Shown here: piece by piece, positions 44,825 through 54,631 of the stretch | How positions within the stretch are numbered: position 1 is the first letter of the stretch | How the letters are laid out: every line of letters begins with the position of its first letter | NCBI RefSeq assembly: GCF_050589685.1 | Contig: NZ_JBNGOS010000023.1 | Coordinates: 47,511-111,510, forward strand | Direction: 5' to 3' | Length of the DNA: 64,000 nt | DNA from: Saccharicrinis sp050589685 | Lineage (GTDB): Bacteria > Bacteroidota > Bacteroidia > Bacteroidales > Marinilabiliaceae | Made by a program: the position numbers and the translations under genes | Notes under the pieces: generated by a model | What the model saw: only the letters and a program-made list of their open reading frames with translations | Databases searched by the model: none | What the model was told of the DNA's origin: nothing

Positions 44825-45505
44825 ATGAAGCACTTGTTAGCGCCATCTTTATTGGCGGCGGATTTTAGTAAGATGGAATCTCAAATTGAAATTATTAACA
44901 AAAGCGAGGCCGATTGGCTTCATCTGGATATTATGGATGGCCTGTTCGTTCCTAATATATCCTTTGGATTGCCAGTAATCAAATCCTTGCGTCCACATAT
45001 CGAAAAACCGTTTGACGTACATTTAATGATCGTGGACCCTGACCGGTATATTACCGATTTTAAAAGAGCCGGTGCCGATTTGCTAAATGTCCATTATGAA
45101 GCATGTAATCATTTGCACCGAACCATTGATGCCATTAAAAAAGAAGGCATGCAGGCAGGGGTAACATTAAACCCTCATACGCCTGTTTTCCTGTTGGAAG
45201 AAATTATCACGGAAGTTGACCTGGTGTTGTTGATGTCGGTTAACCCGGGTTTTGGCGGGCAGAAGTTTATTGATAATACATATAAAAAACTGGCAGATCT
45301 TAAAAACCTAATTGAAAGAAAAGGGAGTCGAGCTTTAATTGAGGTAGATGGTGGTGTAACTATAGCAAATGCCCAGCAACTAATTAATGCAGGAGCTGAT
45401 GTGTTGGTTGCCGGTAGTGCTGTGTTTAATGCGCCCAATCCGATTGAAGCGGTTAGAGAACTCAAGCATTCCCTACCCGAACCTCCATTGTCCGAATTGG
45501 TGTAA
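44825..45505 (+). CDS. rpe: Ribulose-phosphate 3-epimerase
   Basis: 226 residues, TIM barrel. LLAPSLLAADFSKM, LHLDIMDGLFVPNISFG, FDVHLMI, VNPGFGGQKFI and EVDGGVTIANA are the conserved metal- and phosphate-binding segments. It interconverts ribulose 5-phosphate and xylulose 5-phosphate in the pentose phosphate pathway. The last residues (LPEPPLSELV) extend slightly beyond the common end. Confidence 0.97.
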   Translation: MKHLLAPSLLAADFSKMESQIEIINKSEADWLHLDIMDGLFVPNISFGLPVIKSLRPHIEKPFDVHLMIVDPDRYITDFKRAGADLLNVHYEACNHLHRTIDAIKKEGMQAGVTLNPHTPVFLLEEIITEVDLVLLMSVNPGFGGQKFIDNTYKKLADLKNLIERKGSRALIEVDGGVTIANAQQLINAGADVLVAGSAVFNAPNPIEAVRELKHSLPEPPLSELV

Positions 45506-45519
45506 CAGCCACGTAAATA

Positions 45520-45615
45520 GGTCATCGCATCGGTCAATAGCCAATGGTCGGTAGTATAAATACTTTTATTTCGCCATTTAATTATTAACCGATGACCGTT
45601 GACTAATTAACAATT
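45520..45615. repeat. GTCAATAGCC/GACCGTTGACT repeat spacer
   Basis: GGTCATCGCATCGGTCAATA, GCCAATGGTCGGTAG and then, inverted, ACCGATGACCGTTGACTAAT lie between two converging genes. CATCGGTCA and TGACCGATG-type words face each other, so it can fold and could end both transcripts. Same degenerate family as at 27616. Confidence 0.68.
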
Positions 45616-46737
45616 TCAAAACATCTTTTTGTAACAACGTTTACGTTTGTGTTGAATATGCTCGAAAGATTTCCACATCTGAATAGCGACGTTATTATCC
45701 TCTAGCATGCCTGTTGTTTCAACAAACTTAATTCCGTCTGCGTTGGCTGTTGTCCACAAGTCGTTCATTAACAAAGAAACCCCGCCCATTTTCTGTAATT
45801 CCGGCTTTATCCCGGTCAGCATCAGGTCCATTTCCTTAGGTTTTGCCAGGGCTTTCTTTAAGTGCCACCATCCCAATGGTAACAATTTACCTTTTGCTTT
45901 TTGCAATGCTATAGATAACGAAGGCAGGGCTACCAGGAAGCCGGCCAGTTGATCCTCTTTGTCGAGCATTAGTTTTACGTAACGAGGGTTTACCGCCGGG
46001 AAAAATTTGTCGATGTAATACTTCACCAATCTGTCCGGCAATCTAAATGTGCCGAATAACCCAACAAAAGCGTCGTTGAAAACCTTGAATATCATTTCGC
46101 GATAAGGTTCCAGTTCGCTACTTTTGGTAAAGTTAAGTGTTTTTAATCCGTAGCGCTTTTTTATCATGGCCGCCACTTTAAACGCTTTTTCGGGTAAAGC
46201 ATCCGGGAATGTAATCCTAAATTCTAACCAGTCACGTTCTTTTGTATACCCAAGCTTTTCAAAATGACCTTTATAATAATCGAAATGGTAATCACTGGCC
46301 ATACAAGGGATTCTGTCATATCCTTCGATAAGTAATCCTGAATGATCGAGATTTGAGAACCCCAATGGTCCCATTACACCAACCATACCTTGAGATTTTA
46401 ACCATTCTTCTGCCGTTTCTAACAACTGTTTAACTACCTCATGGTCGTTAATAAACTCAATACGCGTAATTCTGCCTATGTTCTCTTCTATCTTATCTAT
46501 CCAAAGGGCATTAACTATGGCTCCAATTCTGCCAACTACCTTGCCATTCTTGTATGCCAGCCAAAATTTAGCTTTACAGAAATCGAATGCAGGATTCTTT
46601 TCGGGCGTAATAGAACTAAGTTCATCAGCCTTCATTGGAGGAACCCAGTATTGATTGTTTTTGTATAGTTGGTAAGGGAGTGCAACAAACTTCTTCCTCT
46701 GACCTTGGTCTATGACCTCCTCGATTATAATACTCAT
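45616..46737 (-). CDS. Acyl-CoA N-acyltransferase-like (GNAT fold) protein
   Basis: 373 residues. IEEVIDQGQRKKFVALPYQL and NNQYWVPPMKADE at the start, then FWLAYKNGKVVGRIGAIVNA (the beta-4 strand of a GNAT fold), then GVMGPLGFSNLDHSGLLIEG, and a second half with GVSLLMNDLWTTANADGIKF followed by VETTGMLEDNNVAIQMW. It belongs to a widespread Bacteroidota group usually labelled hypothetical or GNAT. Two GNAT-like halves seem to be present. Substrate unknown; cytoplasmic. Confidence 0.78.
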   Translation of the reverse strand: MSIIIEEVIDQGQRKKFVALPYQLYKNNQYWVPPMKADELSSITPEKNPAFDFCKAKFWLAYKNGKVVGRIGAIVNALWIDKIEENIGRITRIEFINDHEVVKQLLETAEEWLKSQGMVGVMGPLGFSNLDHSGLLIEGYDRIPCMASDYHFDYYKGHFEKLGYTKERDWLEFRITFPDALPEKAFKVAAMIKKRYGLKTLNFTKSSELEPYREMIFKVFNDAFVGLFGTFRLPDRLVKYYIDKFFPAVNPRYVKLMLDKEDQLAGFLVALPSLSIALQKAKGKLLPLGWWHLKKALAKPKEMDLMLTGIKPELQKMGGVSLLMNDLWTTANADGIKFVETTGMLEDNNVAIQMWKSFEHIQHKRKRCYKKMF

Positions 46738-46889
46738 AACTGGTACTTGAATTTGTGCACGAAAATAATTAAAAATTATAACGTTTATACAACAAAATGG
46801 AACATTCAGGTAATATGATTAAACCATTTCGAAAAAAATACGTCAAAAGGAATATTAACAGTGAGCGTTCGAATTAAATTTTAGAGCAT

Positions 46890-47434
46890 ATGAAAAATGT
46901 ATTTTTATTATTAGTCGTTGTATTGATGGCACTTAGCTGTTCTCCATATAAAACCATGGTTGATTATGATACAACAAAAGACTTCTCCGTTTATCAAACT
47001 TTTAATATTTTAAAGGGTAAACAACAAAAGGTATTGGTACAATATATGCCAATCGAGTTGCGAATTCCATTGAAAACCAACTGGGCATAAAAGGGATGAA
47101 GTATGCGGCTGCGGCTGATTTGTTTGTTAAGTTGGATTTTAAGGTGAAACAGAAAAAATATGTGCAATCCAATACTACGGCCGTAGGTACCCGTCCCGGA
47201 TATTATCACAATGGACGTTATCACAGATATGGCTATTCGCATGGTTTTGCAACGACAACGCGCAGTATTGAATCGTATCCGGAAGGTACATTAATGGTAA
47301 CGTTTATTGATCGTGAAAATAAAGATGTTGTTTGGGTGGGTGTTGCAAAAGGTGCATTTAGCCGAAAGGACATGGACGAAAAGATGGTGAATAAATTGGT
47401 TGAAGATTTGATGAAGGATTTTCCATCAATTTAG
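46890..47434 (+). pseudogene. DUF4136-like lipoprotein gene with a frameshift
   Basis: The first frame (46890-47090) gives a lipoprotein signal with lipobox ALSC (Cys17), then MVDYDTTKDFSVYQTFNIL, typical of DUF4136. It then runs out of frame to a stop at 47090. Another frame continues the family without loss: YANRVANSIENQLGIKGMKY from about 47044, then ADLFVKLDFKVKQK and GTLMVTFIDRENKDVVWVG to 47434. A single indel near 47025-47045 restores the whole protein of about 180 residues. Either a recent inactivation or an error in the sequence. Confidence 0.85.
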
Positions 47435-47815
47435 AAGTGATCATGATTATAGGGGTATGTCTGTTTTATCCATGCGGTTATTTTAAGCATGAAAAACAGA
47501 CTATTGTTATTTTTGGAACAAATCATTTCCTTTAGTCCGTAACATTGAATTTTCATCCGGGATCTGTCATGGGGAATTTGAAAAATTCCTTCATGTCAGC
47601 AGGCATCAGTTGTCCCGATTGCTATCGGAATAGAAAATTTTACATGGCCATGTTTAAGAAATGTATAGATTGGGTTAGTCAAATTGGTATTTAGAAAAAG
47701 TCTAATGACAATTTCGGGTTGGTTTTTTCTGCCGTTTTTTGGGCTAAACGGCTAATGATCGGTTTATCTGTTAGCCGGGTTTAGTTGTCTCAAAAAGTAT
47801 AACTGTGTACTTTTT
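47435..47815. other. Spacer before repeat D
   Basis: No gene. TTGTCCCGATTGCTATCGG at 47609-47627 resembles the extra stem segment inside repeat copies C and D. With repeat D and the remaining sequence to 48168, the gene-free stretch is about 730 bp. Confidence 0.5.
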
Positions 47816-48010
47816 TCCCGGATTATGTATTGGAGGTTCGTCATGAGCATGGCAAGTACAATAAAACAAGGCATTACTGAAACGAGGCATCACTTGTCCC
47901 GATTACTTTCGCGAGCATCGTTCTGGTGAGTTGAAGTGATGCAACGAAGTGTCTTGTTTTAAAGTAATTTCAATGTGTCATAGAATTTCTAATGCATATT
48001 GCGGGTTTAT
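47816..48010. repeat. Dispersed palindromic repeat, copy D
   Basis: Begins TTCCCGGATTATGTATTGG and ends TAATGCATATTGCGGGTTTA. The left and right arms match copy A closely (GAGGTTCGTCATGAGCATGG, AAGTAATTTCAATGTGT). The middle has the extra segment seen in copy C (CACTTGTCCCGATTACTTTC). So it combines the arms of A with the centre of C. Confidence 0.9.
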
Positions 48011-48168
48011 TTGGCTTCCTTGTCGGTTTGTTGAATATGTCAACTTAAAAATTTCAGCAGCAATATACATTGAATGCGGACCAATGACGGGGTTACTGTT
48101 GGTTGCTTTCCGGTGGAAATTAAATGATGGAAAAAGCTGCGGGATGTTACCGAAATTATCAGGTCAGT

Positions 48169-51100
48169 CTACTTGCTTACAGCTGTTGGCTGCTTTCTGT
48201 TGATTGTACCTGGTTGACCTTCTAAGGTAATTTCATCTTCTTTTTTACCTTTGCCTTTAAACCAATTCCAGTATTTACGGAGGAGTTCGCCAACAGTATC
48301 AAACTCTTCCTGATATGATAAACCTACCCCCTGTGTGGTCGGGGAGTTGTCAAAGCTAAAGTCGTCATTGCTGTGTGTGTAGGCTTTTGCGCGCAAACTG
48401 CCTGATTTGTTAAGTTTTACATCTAAGTCAAAATCCCCGACAATATTACTTGAATTTGCGTTGGTCGAACTTAATTTGCCATATTTTCCATATTCTACAT
48501 TCCCGTTAAGTGTGACACGGTCGTTGAAGATCTGGGTGGATAAGGCAACTTCAATCTGTTCGCTCGATATTTCATCTTCAGGACGATAACTGATGCCCAC
48601 ATCCACATCTTCAATCATCTGTGAAACCAGGTTGCTCAGCTGTCCGGATAACAATTCGTAAGTGTACGTGTTTGCCAAGTTAGCGCTATTCACCGTGCTG
48701 CTGTTGCCACTGGCGGAGTTATAACTTGGGGTATAAAACTTATTTAATACCAACAGCGAAAGCACTTGTCTGTTCAGTTCTTCGTCTGTGCTAATGGCTT
48801 CTTGTATAATATTTTGAGTGCTCTGTTCGAGTGTTGGGGCCGTTATATTGAAATTAATTTTTGGTTGCGATAAACGTTCACTTAGTATCAGGTCGCAGTT
48901 AATGGGTACTCTGGTTGAAATGTCACTTTCCTCGCCGTATGAGCTGGATGTGCGGGTCAGGGGTTGTAAAGATGTTTTAAGCTTGTAGGTTGCTGTAATA
49001 TCGATGATAGCATCATATGGGTCTCCTTCCCAAATTACACTTCCGCCTCTATTTATATTGAACCTTTTGTTTACGACATTCTCCAGCGAGAACAAATAGT
49101 CTCCTTTCTCAGCCTTATATTCGCCTAAGAAACTGACTTTGCCTTCTTTATTCATCTGTATTTGAAGATTACCTTTGCCCCAGCTTTTTAATACGTTACC
49201 GACCGTAGGATCAAAGATTACCTGGACTTGAGCATCCGGAGTAATTTCAACGCCCATATTTAAGGTGAAGTTAGACAAGTCTACTTTATATTCTTCTTCT
49301 TTTTTAATAGAAACAATTGAATTGGTATTCTTGGGGGAAACAAATCGAATGAAATTATTGTCGAGCGATTCCTCGTCATCGGAAATGGGTATGTAAAATT
49401 TTGTGTTTCTTTGTGTTTTGCCGTTTAAGTTAAGCTTTATGTCATATGTGGTCCCTTTTATCGCCATATCTCCTGTCGCATACACGGTGCCGTAATACAA
49501 GGGGTTGTCCTTGTTCTTTGTGTTGAGCAAAAGCATATTGTTGGCATGCACATATAAGTCAATGTTCATGTTTCTGAAATTCCGGTGATCAATATTTCCG
49601 TTAAATTTTCCCTTTTTCCCCTTTGGATCGGTAACGGTCATGTTTTTAAAATGAATCCTTTCGGGAGTAAATATAACGGAGTCCTCAATGTTAAAGGAAC
49701 ATTTTAGTAAATCCACATCAAACCTGGCTTTGTTGACATGGACACCCCCTTCAAGCCCTAAGCCATAATCGGTTTTTAACAACTTCATATTTCCCGAACC
49801 TGTCCCTTTCAGGTTTTGAATGACCTTGCTTGTGTATAGATTTATAAAGCTTAAGGGAAGGCTGTCTAAAGAAAAATTAAAATTAAAGTCCTTGTTGGAA
49901 GGTTTAAAATAACCCGTTCCCTTCAACGATTTAATATGGTTCTTTTCTATTAGGGCATTAACAATTACTGCTTTTTGCAAGTTGTTCCAATTGGATTCTA
50001 CCGTTAAACGGCCAATGTCTTCTTCGTTTATTTTAAAACCATCAAGTGACAAGCTGCTTGTTATTATAGGTTGCGTTAAATCATTTTTTAATCGAATCCA
50101 ACCATCCAATGTTCCGTTAAAAGTTAAGTTTTTAATGTTGAATAAAGAGGTCAGGTTATTTAAATCCATGTTTTGAATAAAGGTGACCAATGTGCCTTCT
50201 TTATCTTTGTAAATAGAGCCGTTAACATTAATTTCTTGATTGTGATGGTGGACTCTAAAAGTATTCACCCGAATTCCGGTGGGAGTAAGGCTGATTTCGG
50301 ATTCCTGAACCTGCCATATAGAGTCTCTAACAGTAATGGTTGATGGCAATAGGTCAATTTTTGTGTATGTGGTTCCTTCTTTCGTTTTCCTTATTCGTGT
50401 TCGGGTGCGAATATTACCTCTGCTGGCTTTTTCTAATCTATCGTCCCAATTAATGTTAAGGTTAATAGAATCGTTGTTTACATATTGCGTGGCGTTAAAA
50501 TTATGGAGGGGTAACAAGTTTTCTATACCCAATAATTCACTGGATACTTGAGTGTTCAGTTTATCTGTACCTGTTTTTAAATCAAGGGATAATTTTTTAG
50601 CGATTACCGAATTGTACTTAATCTCCCCAAAATCACCGGTCAGCTCTAGTTGATTATGATATCCATCCACACTACCAATAATCTCGCTACCGTCCGAAAT
50701 CCTGATCTTCTGTGTAAAGGCTTCCAAAAGCGAGGAAAGTTCCTTTGTTTTTATAGCAAAGGCAAATTGGTCGGGATATTTGATTCGTTCTGAATGTGTA
50801 AATACTGAGGGAAGATATTGAGACAAAACTTGTCGAATGGCTTTGGGAATGGAGCTAATGTTAAAGTTACCGGAAAGTTCCGCGTCTAAAAGTGCAGAAT
50901 TGACCGTTATTTTCTTGGGGAGCTGATCCTGTTCTGAAACAATAACCAGCGAATCCATAGTATGTTCTTCATGGTTAAGAAATATTTTTCCACTATGAAA
51001 TAGTATATCTCCTGAAAGAGAATCTATATTTTTTCCGGATAATTTGGAATCTAGCCTAAGATCTATTTTGCTGTTGATCAGCTCCGGGGCTAAATTTAAT

Positions 51101-52734
51101 TTATCTAACCTTACGTTGCTTAACGAAGCGCTAAAGTTAAATTGGGGGATTGTACTGCTAAAGTCAACTTTACCATTAAATAGAAGTTGGGCATTGGGAT
51201 CATTTAGTCTTACTTTTCCATCAAATTTATTATTGGATATTAAGCCGTTAAGTTCAATTTTTTCGTATTTATACCCTTTTATGTCTATGGAATCGATAGT
51301 TCCTTTGATAAAAGAGTTAAATTCGTTTTTACCGGCTTTGTAACCTTGAACAGACACGTCCATGGATACCTTGTTCAGGTTGCTTTCTGAATTTAAAATC
51401 TTCCCAATGTTAAAACTTTCTGTGTTTATAAATCCGGAATAAACAAGTTTGTCATCATCTGTAATTTTAAGGCCAATGTCCGTGTTTATGGTTCCCAATG
51501 AGGTATTGAATTTTCCATATGCTACCAGGTTATCTATAAAACCGGAAAATTTGCCGCTATATTCGATATCTCCCATCTCTCCAAATGAATCCGGCAGTTT
51601 TATACTGGTTGAATTATCTCTCAAAGAAAACAGTTTAGAAATGTCACGGACATTGGTACTTAGTTTTTTTACATTTAAAAACAGATAGGAGTCTCTGAAA
51701 TTGGGTAATCCGGTAATGTCGAAATGGGTTTGTAATTTAGTTCGATGGCCGGCATTTATAATTATGTTTCGACCTTTCAGGTCAGCTATAGTACCTTCAA
51801 AACTCCCTTTCAGACTAATTTTTTCCTGAAGTATGGGAAAGTTAGGAAATAAAATCTCAAGATCCCTATAGTCTGCCGAGAGAGAGTTAACCTGAATATC
51901 AATAGGCGCTTTGGTTAAAAAGTCTTGTTGTTGATAGGTGGAATCGTATTGTATGCTAAACTTTTTTAGGTTTATAAAAGATTGTTTGGCAACCAGAACA
52001 AAGTTGGAAAGGTCTAATCCTTTGGGGGATATCTTGAAGTTTCCGTTGGCCTCTTTTATAACCAGTCCGGATTTTTCTTGTGCCGAGAAATTTTTGATTC
52101 GAAAAGAAAAGTTTTCATCCTTTATTTTTATCCGGTCAACTTGGAGGTTAAAGGGTGATATTTGTAAACGGTTTGCGTTAAACTTGGACCTGGGGGTGTG
52201 AGAAGTTTTTTTTGTGAATGAAATGGCACTGTTCTTCAAATGAATGCCATTGATATTGTAATTCCAGCTGCTTTTCTTGACTTTTGTTTTGAGTAACGAA
52301 TCTATAATAAAAGAATAATTGTTTCCTGCGGAGTCCGAGGTAATATCAGTTTTAAGTTTGTTAATGGAAATAGAACCCAGGTAAACTTGCCTGTCCGCAA
52401 AAACAATGCTGTCGATCGGCGCTATAAGTTTGTCCAGATACAATAAAGAATCTTGCTGTCCATCTTTTACCAACACTTCATTTAATACCAGTTTTTTAAT
52501 GGGGTAAAAACGAATGTTGCCAATTGAGACCTCCGTTCCTAAATCTTCAGAAAGCCTTTGGGTTAGAACATGGCCGATTGAGTTTTGCACACCGGGTAAT
52601 AGCACCACAAAATATAATAATATCGGTGATATTATCAGCGCTAGGATGGAATAGAATAATATTTTATAGGAATTTTTAATAGCTTTGTCCTTTAATTTGC
52701 AAAAATAGGTAAAAAAGGTCTTAAATAAACACAT
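48169..52734 (-). CDS. tamB: TamB-like translocation/assembly (DUF490) protein
   Basis: 1521 residues. A single N-terminal membrane segment (about 24-46) is followed by a very long repetitive beta-rich region (strands of type NLSLDGFKINEEDIG, LKGTGYFKPSNKDFNF) and the conserved C-terminal TamB domain (about 1150-1500: VIFDPTVGNVLKSWGKGNLQ, GDYLFSLENVVNKRFNINRG, ATYKLKTSLQPL, VGISYRPEDE). Such proteins form a hydrophobic groove across the periplasm for lipid transport or outer-membrane protein assembly. The divergent order tamB / tsaD is usual in Bacteroidota. The start may be later than the first ATG, since the first 20 residues are not typical. Confidence 0.92.
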   Translation of the reverse strand: MCLFKTFFTYFCKLKDKAIKNSYKILFYSILALIISPILLYFVVLLPGVQNSIGHVLTQRLSEDLGTEVSIGNIRFYPIKKLVLNEVLVKDGQQDSLLYLDKLIAPIDSIVFADRQVYLGSISINKLKTDITSDSAGNNYSFIIDSLLKTKVKKSSWNYNINGIHLKNSAISFTKKTSHTPRSKFNANRLQISPFNLQVDRIKIKDENFSFRIKNFSAQEKSGLVIKEANGNFKISPKGLDLSNFVLVAKQSFINLKKFSIQYDSTYQQQDFLTKAPIDIQVNSLSADYRDLEILFPNFPILQEKISLKGSFEGTIADLKGRNIIINAGHRTKLQTHFDITGLPNFRDSYLFLNVKKLSTNVRDISKLFSLRDNSTSIKLPDSFGEMGDIEYSGKFSGFIDNLVAYGKFNTSLGTINTDIGLKITDDDKLVYSGFINTESFNIGKILNSESNLNKVSMDVSVQGYKAGKNEFNSFIKGTIDSIDIKGYKYEKIELNGLISNNKFDGKVRLNDPNAQLLFNGKVDFSSTIPQFNFSASLSNVRLDKLNLAPELINSKIDLRLDSKLSGKNIDSLSGDILFHSGKIFLNHEEHTMDSLVIVSEQDQLPKKITVNSALLDAELSGNFNISSIPKAIRQVLSQYLPSVFTHSERIKYPDQFAFAIKTKELSSLLEAFTQKIRISDGSEIIGSVDGYHNQLELTGDFGEIKYNSVIAKKLSLDLKTGTDKLNTQVSSELLGIENLLPLHNFNATQYVNNDSINLNINWDDRLEKASRGNIRTRTRIRKTKEGTTYTKIDLLPSTITVRDSIWQVQESEISLTPTGIRVNTFRVHHHNQEINVNGSIYKDKEGTLVTFIQNMDLNNLTSLFNIKNLTFNGTLDGWIRLKNDLTQPIITSSLSLDGFKINEEDIGRLTVESNWNNLQKAVIVNALIEKNHIKSLKGTGYFKPSNKDFNFNFSLDSLPLSFINLYTSKVIQNLKGTGSGNMKLLKTDYGLGLEGGVHVNKARFDVDLLKCSFNIEDSVIFTPERIHFKNMTVTDPKGKKGKFNGNIDHRNFRNMNIDLYVHANNMLLLNTKNKDNPLYYGTVYATGDMAIKGTTYDIKLNLNGKTQRNTKFYIPISDDEESLDNNFIRFVSPKNTNSIVSIKKEEEYKVDLSNFTLNMGVEITPDAQVQVIFDPTVGNVLKSWGKGNLQIQMNKEGKVSFLGEYKAEKGDYLFSLENVVNKRFNINRGGSVIWEGDPYDAIIDITATYKLKTSLQPLTRTSSSYGEESDISTRVPINCDLILSERLSQPKINFNITAPTLEQSTQNIIQEAISTDEELNRQVLSLLVLNKFYTPSYNSASGNSSTVNSANLANTYTYELLSGQLSNLVSQMIEDVDVGISYRPEDEISSEQIEVALSTQIFNDRVTLNGNVEYGKYGKLSSTNANSSNIVGDFDLDVKLNKSGSLRAKAYTHSNDDFSFDNSPTTQGVGLSYQEEFDTVGELLRKYWNWFKGKGKKEDEITLEGQPGTINRKQPTAVSK

Positions 52735-52942
52735 TAACCTGAACTATTCATAAACTCATTTAAATATGAATAAAGTTCCGGTTAACCCCGACATAGCTGA
52801 AGGTAAACTTTTTAAAAAAAGTTTTTACTGAAACCTAGTCGCTGTAAGAGACCGGAATAATTTTTGAATTATCCGGGTTAAAAAGGCCACCTGAAAAGTA
52901 TAGACAAATATTGTGCAAAAAATGTTAATTCACGTGTAAATT

Positions 52943-53962
52943 ATGAGTGTATATATTTTAGGAATAGAATCGTCTTGCGACGATACTTCTGCGGCGGTTT
53001 TTAGGGATGAAACAATATTGTCGAACAAAATTGCCAACCAGGAGGTACACAAAGAGTATGGGGGGGTGGTCCCTGAATTGGCTTCAAGGGCGCATCAGCA
53101 AAATATTATACCCGTAGTTGATAAAGCATTAAAGGAAGCAGGGGTTAAAGTTGCCGATATAAATGCCGTAGCATTTACCAGGGGGCCGGGATTGATGGGC
53201 TCGCTCCTGGTAGGAACTTCTTTTGCCAAGGGTTTTGCACTGGCGAACAATATTCCATTGCTAGATGTCAACCATCTGCACGCGCATGTATTGGCCCATT
53301 TTATCAAAGAACCTGATCAGGAATCGAATCATCCTGACTTTCCTTTTCTGTGTTTGTTGGTGTCAGGGGGCAATAGCCAAATAGTATTGGTAAAAGATTA
53401 CATGCATATGGAAGTGGTTGGGCAAACCATCGACGATGCGGCAGGGGAGGCTTTTGACAAATGTGCCAAGGTGATGGGGCTGCCTTATCCCGGGGGGCCA
53501 TGGATAGACAAACTGGCAAAGGAAGGCAATCCTGAAGCCTTTAGCTTCGCCAAGCCAAATATTAAAGACTACGATTACAGTTTTAGCGGACTGAAAACAT
53601 CTTTCCTATATTTTTTAAGGGATCAGGTTAAAGTAAATCCAGACTTCATAGAGGAGAACAAAAATGACCTTTGTGCTTCTTTGCAAAGCACCATTGTTGA
53701 CATACTTTTAAATAAACTAGTGAAAGCTGCCAGTGATCTGAAAATCAGTCAAATTGCATTGGCAGGGGGGGTCTCGGCCAATTCTGGATTACGTAACGGA
53801 CTGGAAATGCTGGCAAAGAAGAAGAAATGGGAAACCTTTATACCTAAGTTTGCGTATACCACCGACAATGCTGCTATGGTTGCTATTACAGGTTATTACA
53901 AATTTCTGGCTAAGGAGTTTGTTACGCATGATACGACTCCTTTTTCGCGCGTGGTGTTTTAA
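52943..53962 (+). CDS. tsaD: tRNA N6-threonylcarbamoyladenosine transferase TsaD
   Basis: 339 residues, the standard size. ILGIESSCDDTSAA opens the ASKHA fold. HLHAHVLAHF carries the two iron-binding His residues. LVSGGNSQIVLV, DDAAGEAFDKCAK, YPGGPWIDKLA, FSFSGLKTS-type sequence (DYSFSGLKTSF) and ALAGGVSANSGLR complete the family. It makes the t6A base next to the anticodon of ANN-reading tRNAs, with TsaB/TsaE. The RiPP-like cluster starts 122 bp after it. Confidence 0.98.
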   Translation: MSVYILGIESSCDDTSAAVFRDETILSNKIANQEVHKEYGGVVPELASRAHQQNIIPVVDKALKEAGVKVADINAVAFTRGPGLMGSLLVGTSFAKGFALANNIPLLDVNHLHAHVLAHFIKEPDQESNHPDFPFLCLLVSGGNSQIVLVKDYMHMEVVGQTIDDAAGEAFDKCAKVMGLPYPGGPWIDKLAKEGNPEAFSFAKPNIKDYDYSFSGLKTSFLYFLRDQVKVNPDFIEENKNDLCASLQSTIVDILLNKLVKAASDLKISQIALAGGVSANSGLRNGLEMLAKKKKWETFIPKFAYTTDNAAMVAITGYYKFLAKEFVTHDTTPFSRVVF

Positions 53963-54084
53963 TGTTAAAGAAATCATTATTGGCAATTTACATTGTGTAC
54001 TTTGTCAAAACTTTTTAATGAAAAGAATAGGGTGCAATGGATCATTGGAATTTTTTTTACTTTTGTTCCGGAATCTGAAAATGT

Positions 54085-54375
54085 ATGGATGTAACACTTG
54101 TTTATGCTAAAAACGATGGTTTTGTGGAAAAAGCCATTGGTGACGAAAAGGTATTGGTTCCGTTGACTGATAATGTGGCCAATATGAACAAGGTGTACAA
54201 TTTAAATGAGGTTGCCTCCTTCATTTATGACCATATTGATGGTGTAAAATCGATAGCGGATTTAAGATCAGCATTAATTAAAAACTATGAAGTAGCCGAA
54301 GAGGTTGCTTTAAACGATATTAAGCATTTTATTACCGATATGGTTAATAACGGGGTTTTATTCACAAAACAATAG
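54085..54375 (+). CDS. PqqD-family peptide-recognition (RRE-type) protein
   Basis: 96 residues. VPLTDNVANMNKVYNLNEVASFIYDHIDGVKSIADL gives the three strands and helices of the PqqD fold; the C-terminal helix pair ends IKHFITDMVNNGVLF. Proteins of this fold bind the leader part of ribosomal precursor peptides and hand them to modifying enzymes. A short peptide gene with a suitable leader motif follows 22 bp after its stop. An in-frame ATG is not available upstream; the ATG at 54081 is out of frame, so 54085 is the start. It opens the five-gene candidate peptide cluster. Confidence 0.9.
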   Translation: MDVTLVYAKNDGFVEKAIGDEKVLVPLTDNVANMNKVYNLNEVASFIYDHIDGVKSIADLRSALIKNYEVAEEVALNDIKHFITDMVNNGVLFTKQ

Positions 54376-54397
54376 TTGGGAATAAAATTATATTTTG

Positions 54398-54622
54398 ATG
54401 GAAAGGGAATTCACAGAAAAAAAAATATACTCGAAGCCTCAACTGGAGATAATTGATGTTGACCACGAGATATCATTGATGATGGTATCTGACGGTGATC
54501 CACCTCCACCTCCAATTGTAGGTGGCGTAAATTCTACATCTTCACCTTCGCCATTGAAATCTACGGCACCCTCAGCCGTGAGTAACCCCTTTGGAAGTAG
54601 TACCCCAGATTATTCCAACTAA
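54398..54622 (+). CDS. Candidate ribosomal precursor peptide (leader plus Pro/Ser/Thr-rich core)
   Basis: 74 residues from the ATG at 54398 (a TTG one codon earlier is less likely). Residues 1-32 are charged and helical with YSKPQL at 11-16, which fits the YxxPxL leader motif that lasso-type recognition proteins bind, followed by EIIDVDHEISLMMVSDGD. Then comes a run of five prolines (35-39), VGGV, and a low-complexity tail of Ser, Thr, Pro and Ala ending TPDYSN. There is no signal peptide and no cysteine, so lanthionines or disulfides cannot form. It lies between the PqqD-like and HPr-kinase-like genes. That it is modified is inference from context. Confidence 0.75.
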   Translation: MEREFTEKKIYSKPQLEIIDVDHEISLMMVSDGDPPPPPIVGGVNSTSSPSPLKSTAPSAVSNPFGSSTPDYSN

Positions 54623-54631
54623 CCCAGCCGT

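Noticed and set aside
21881..47600. A further dispersed repeat (CCGGGATCTGT-type at 21881 and 47557)
   Set aside because: Likeness is limited to about 15 bases plus weak similarity; not enough for a family with two sites.
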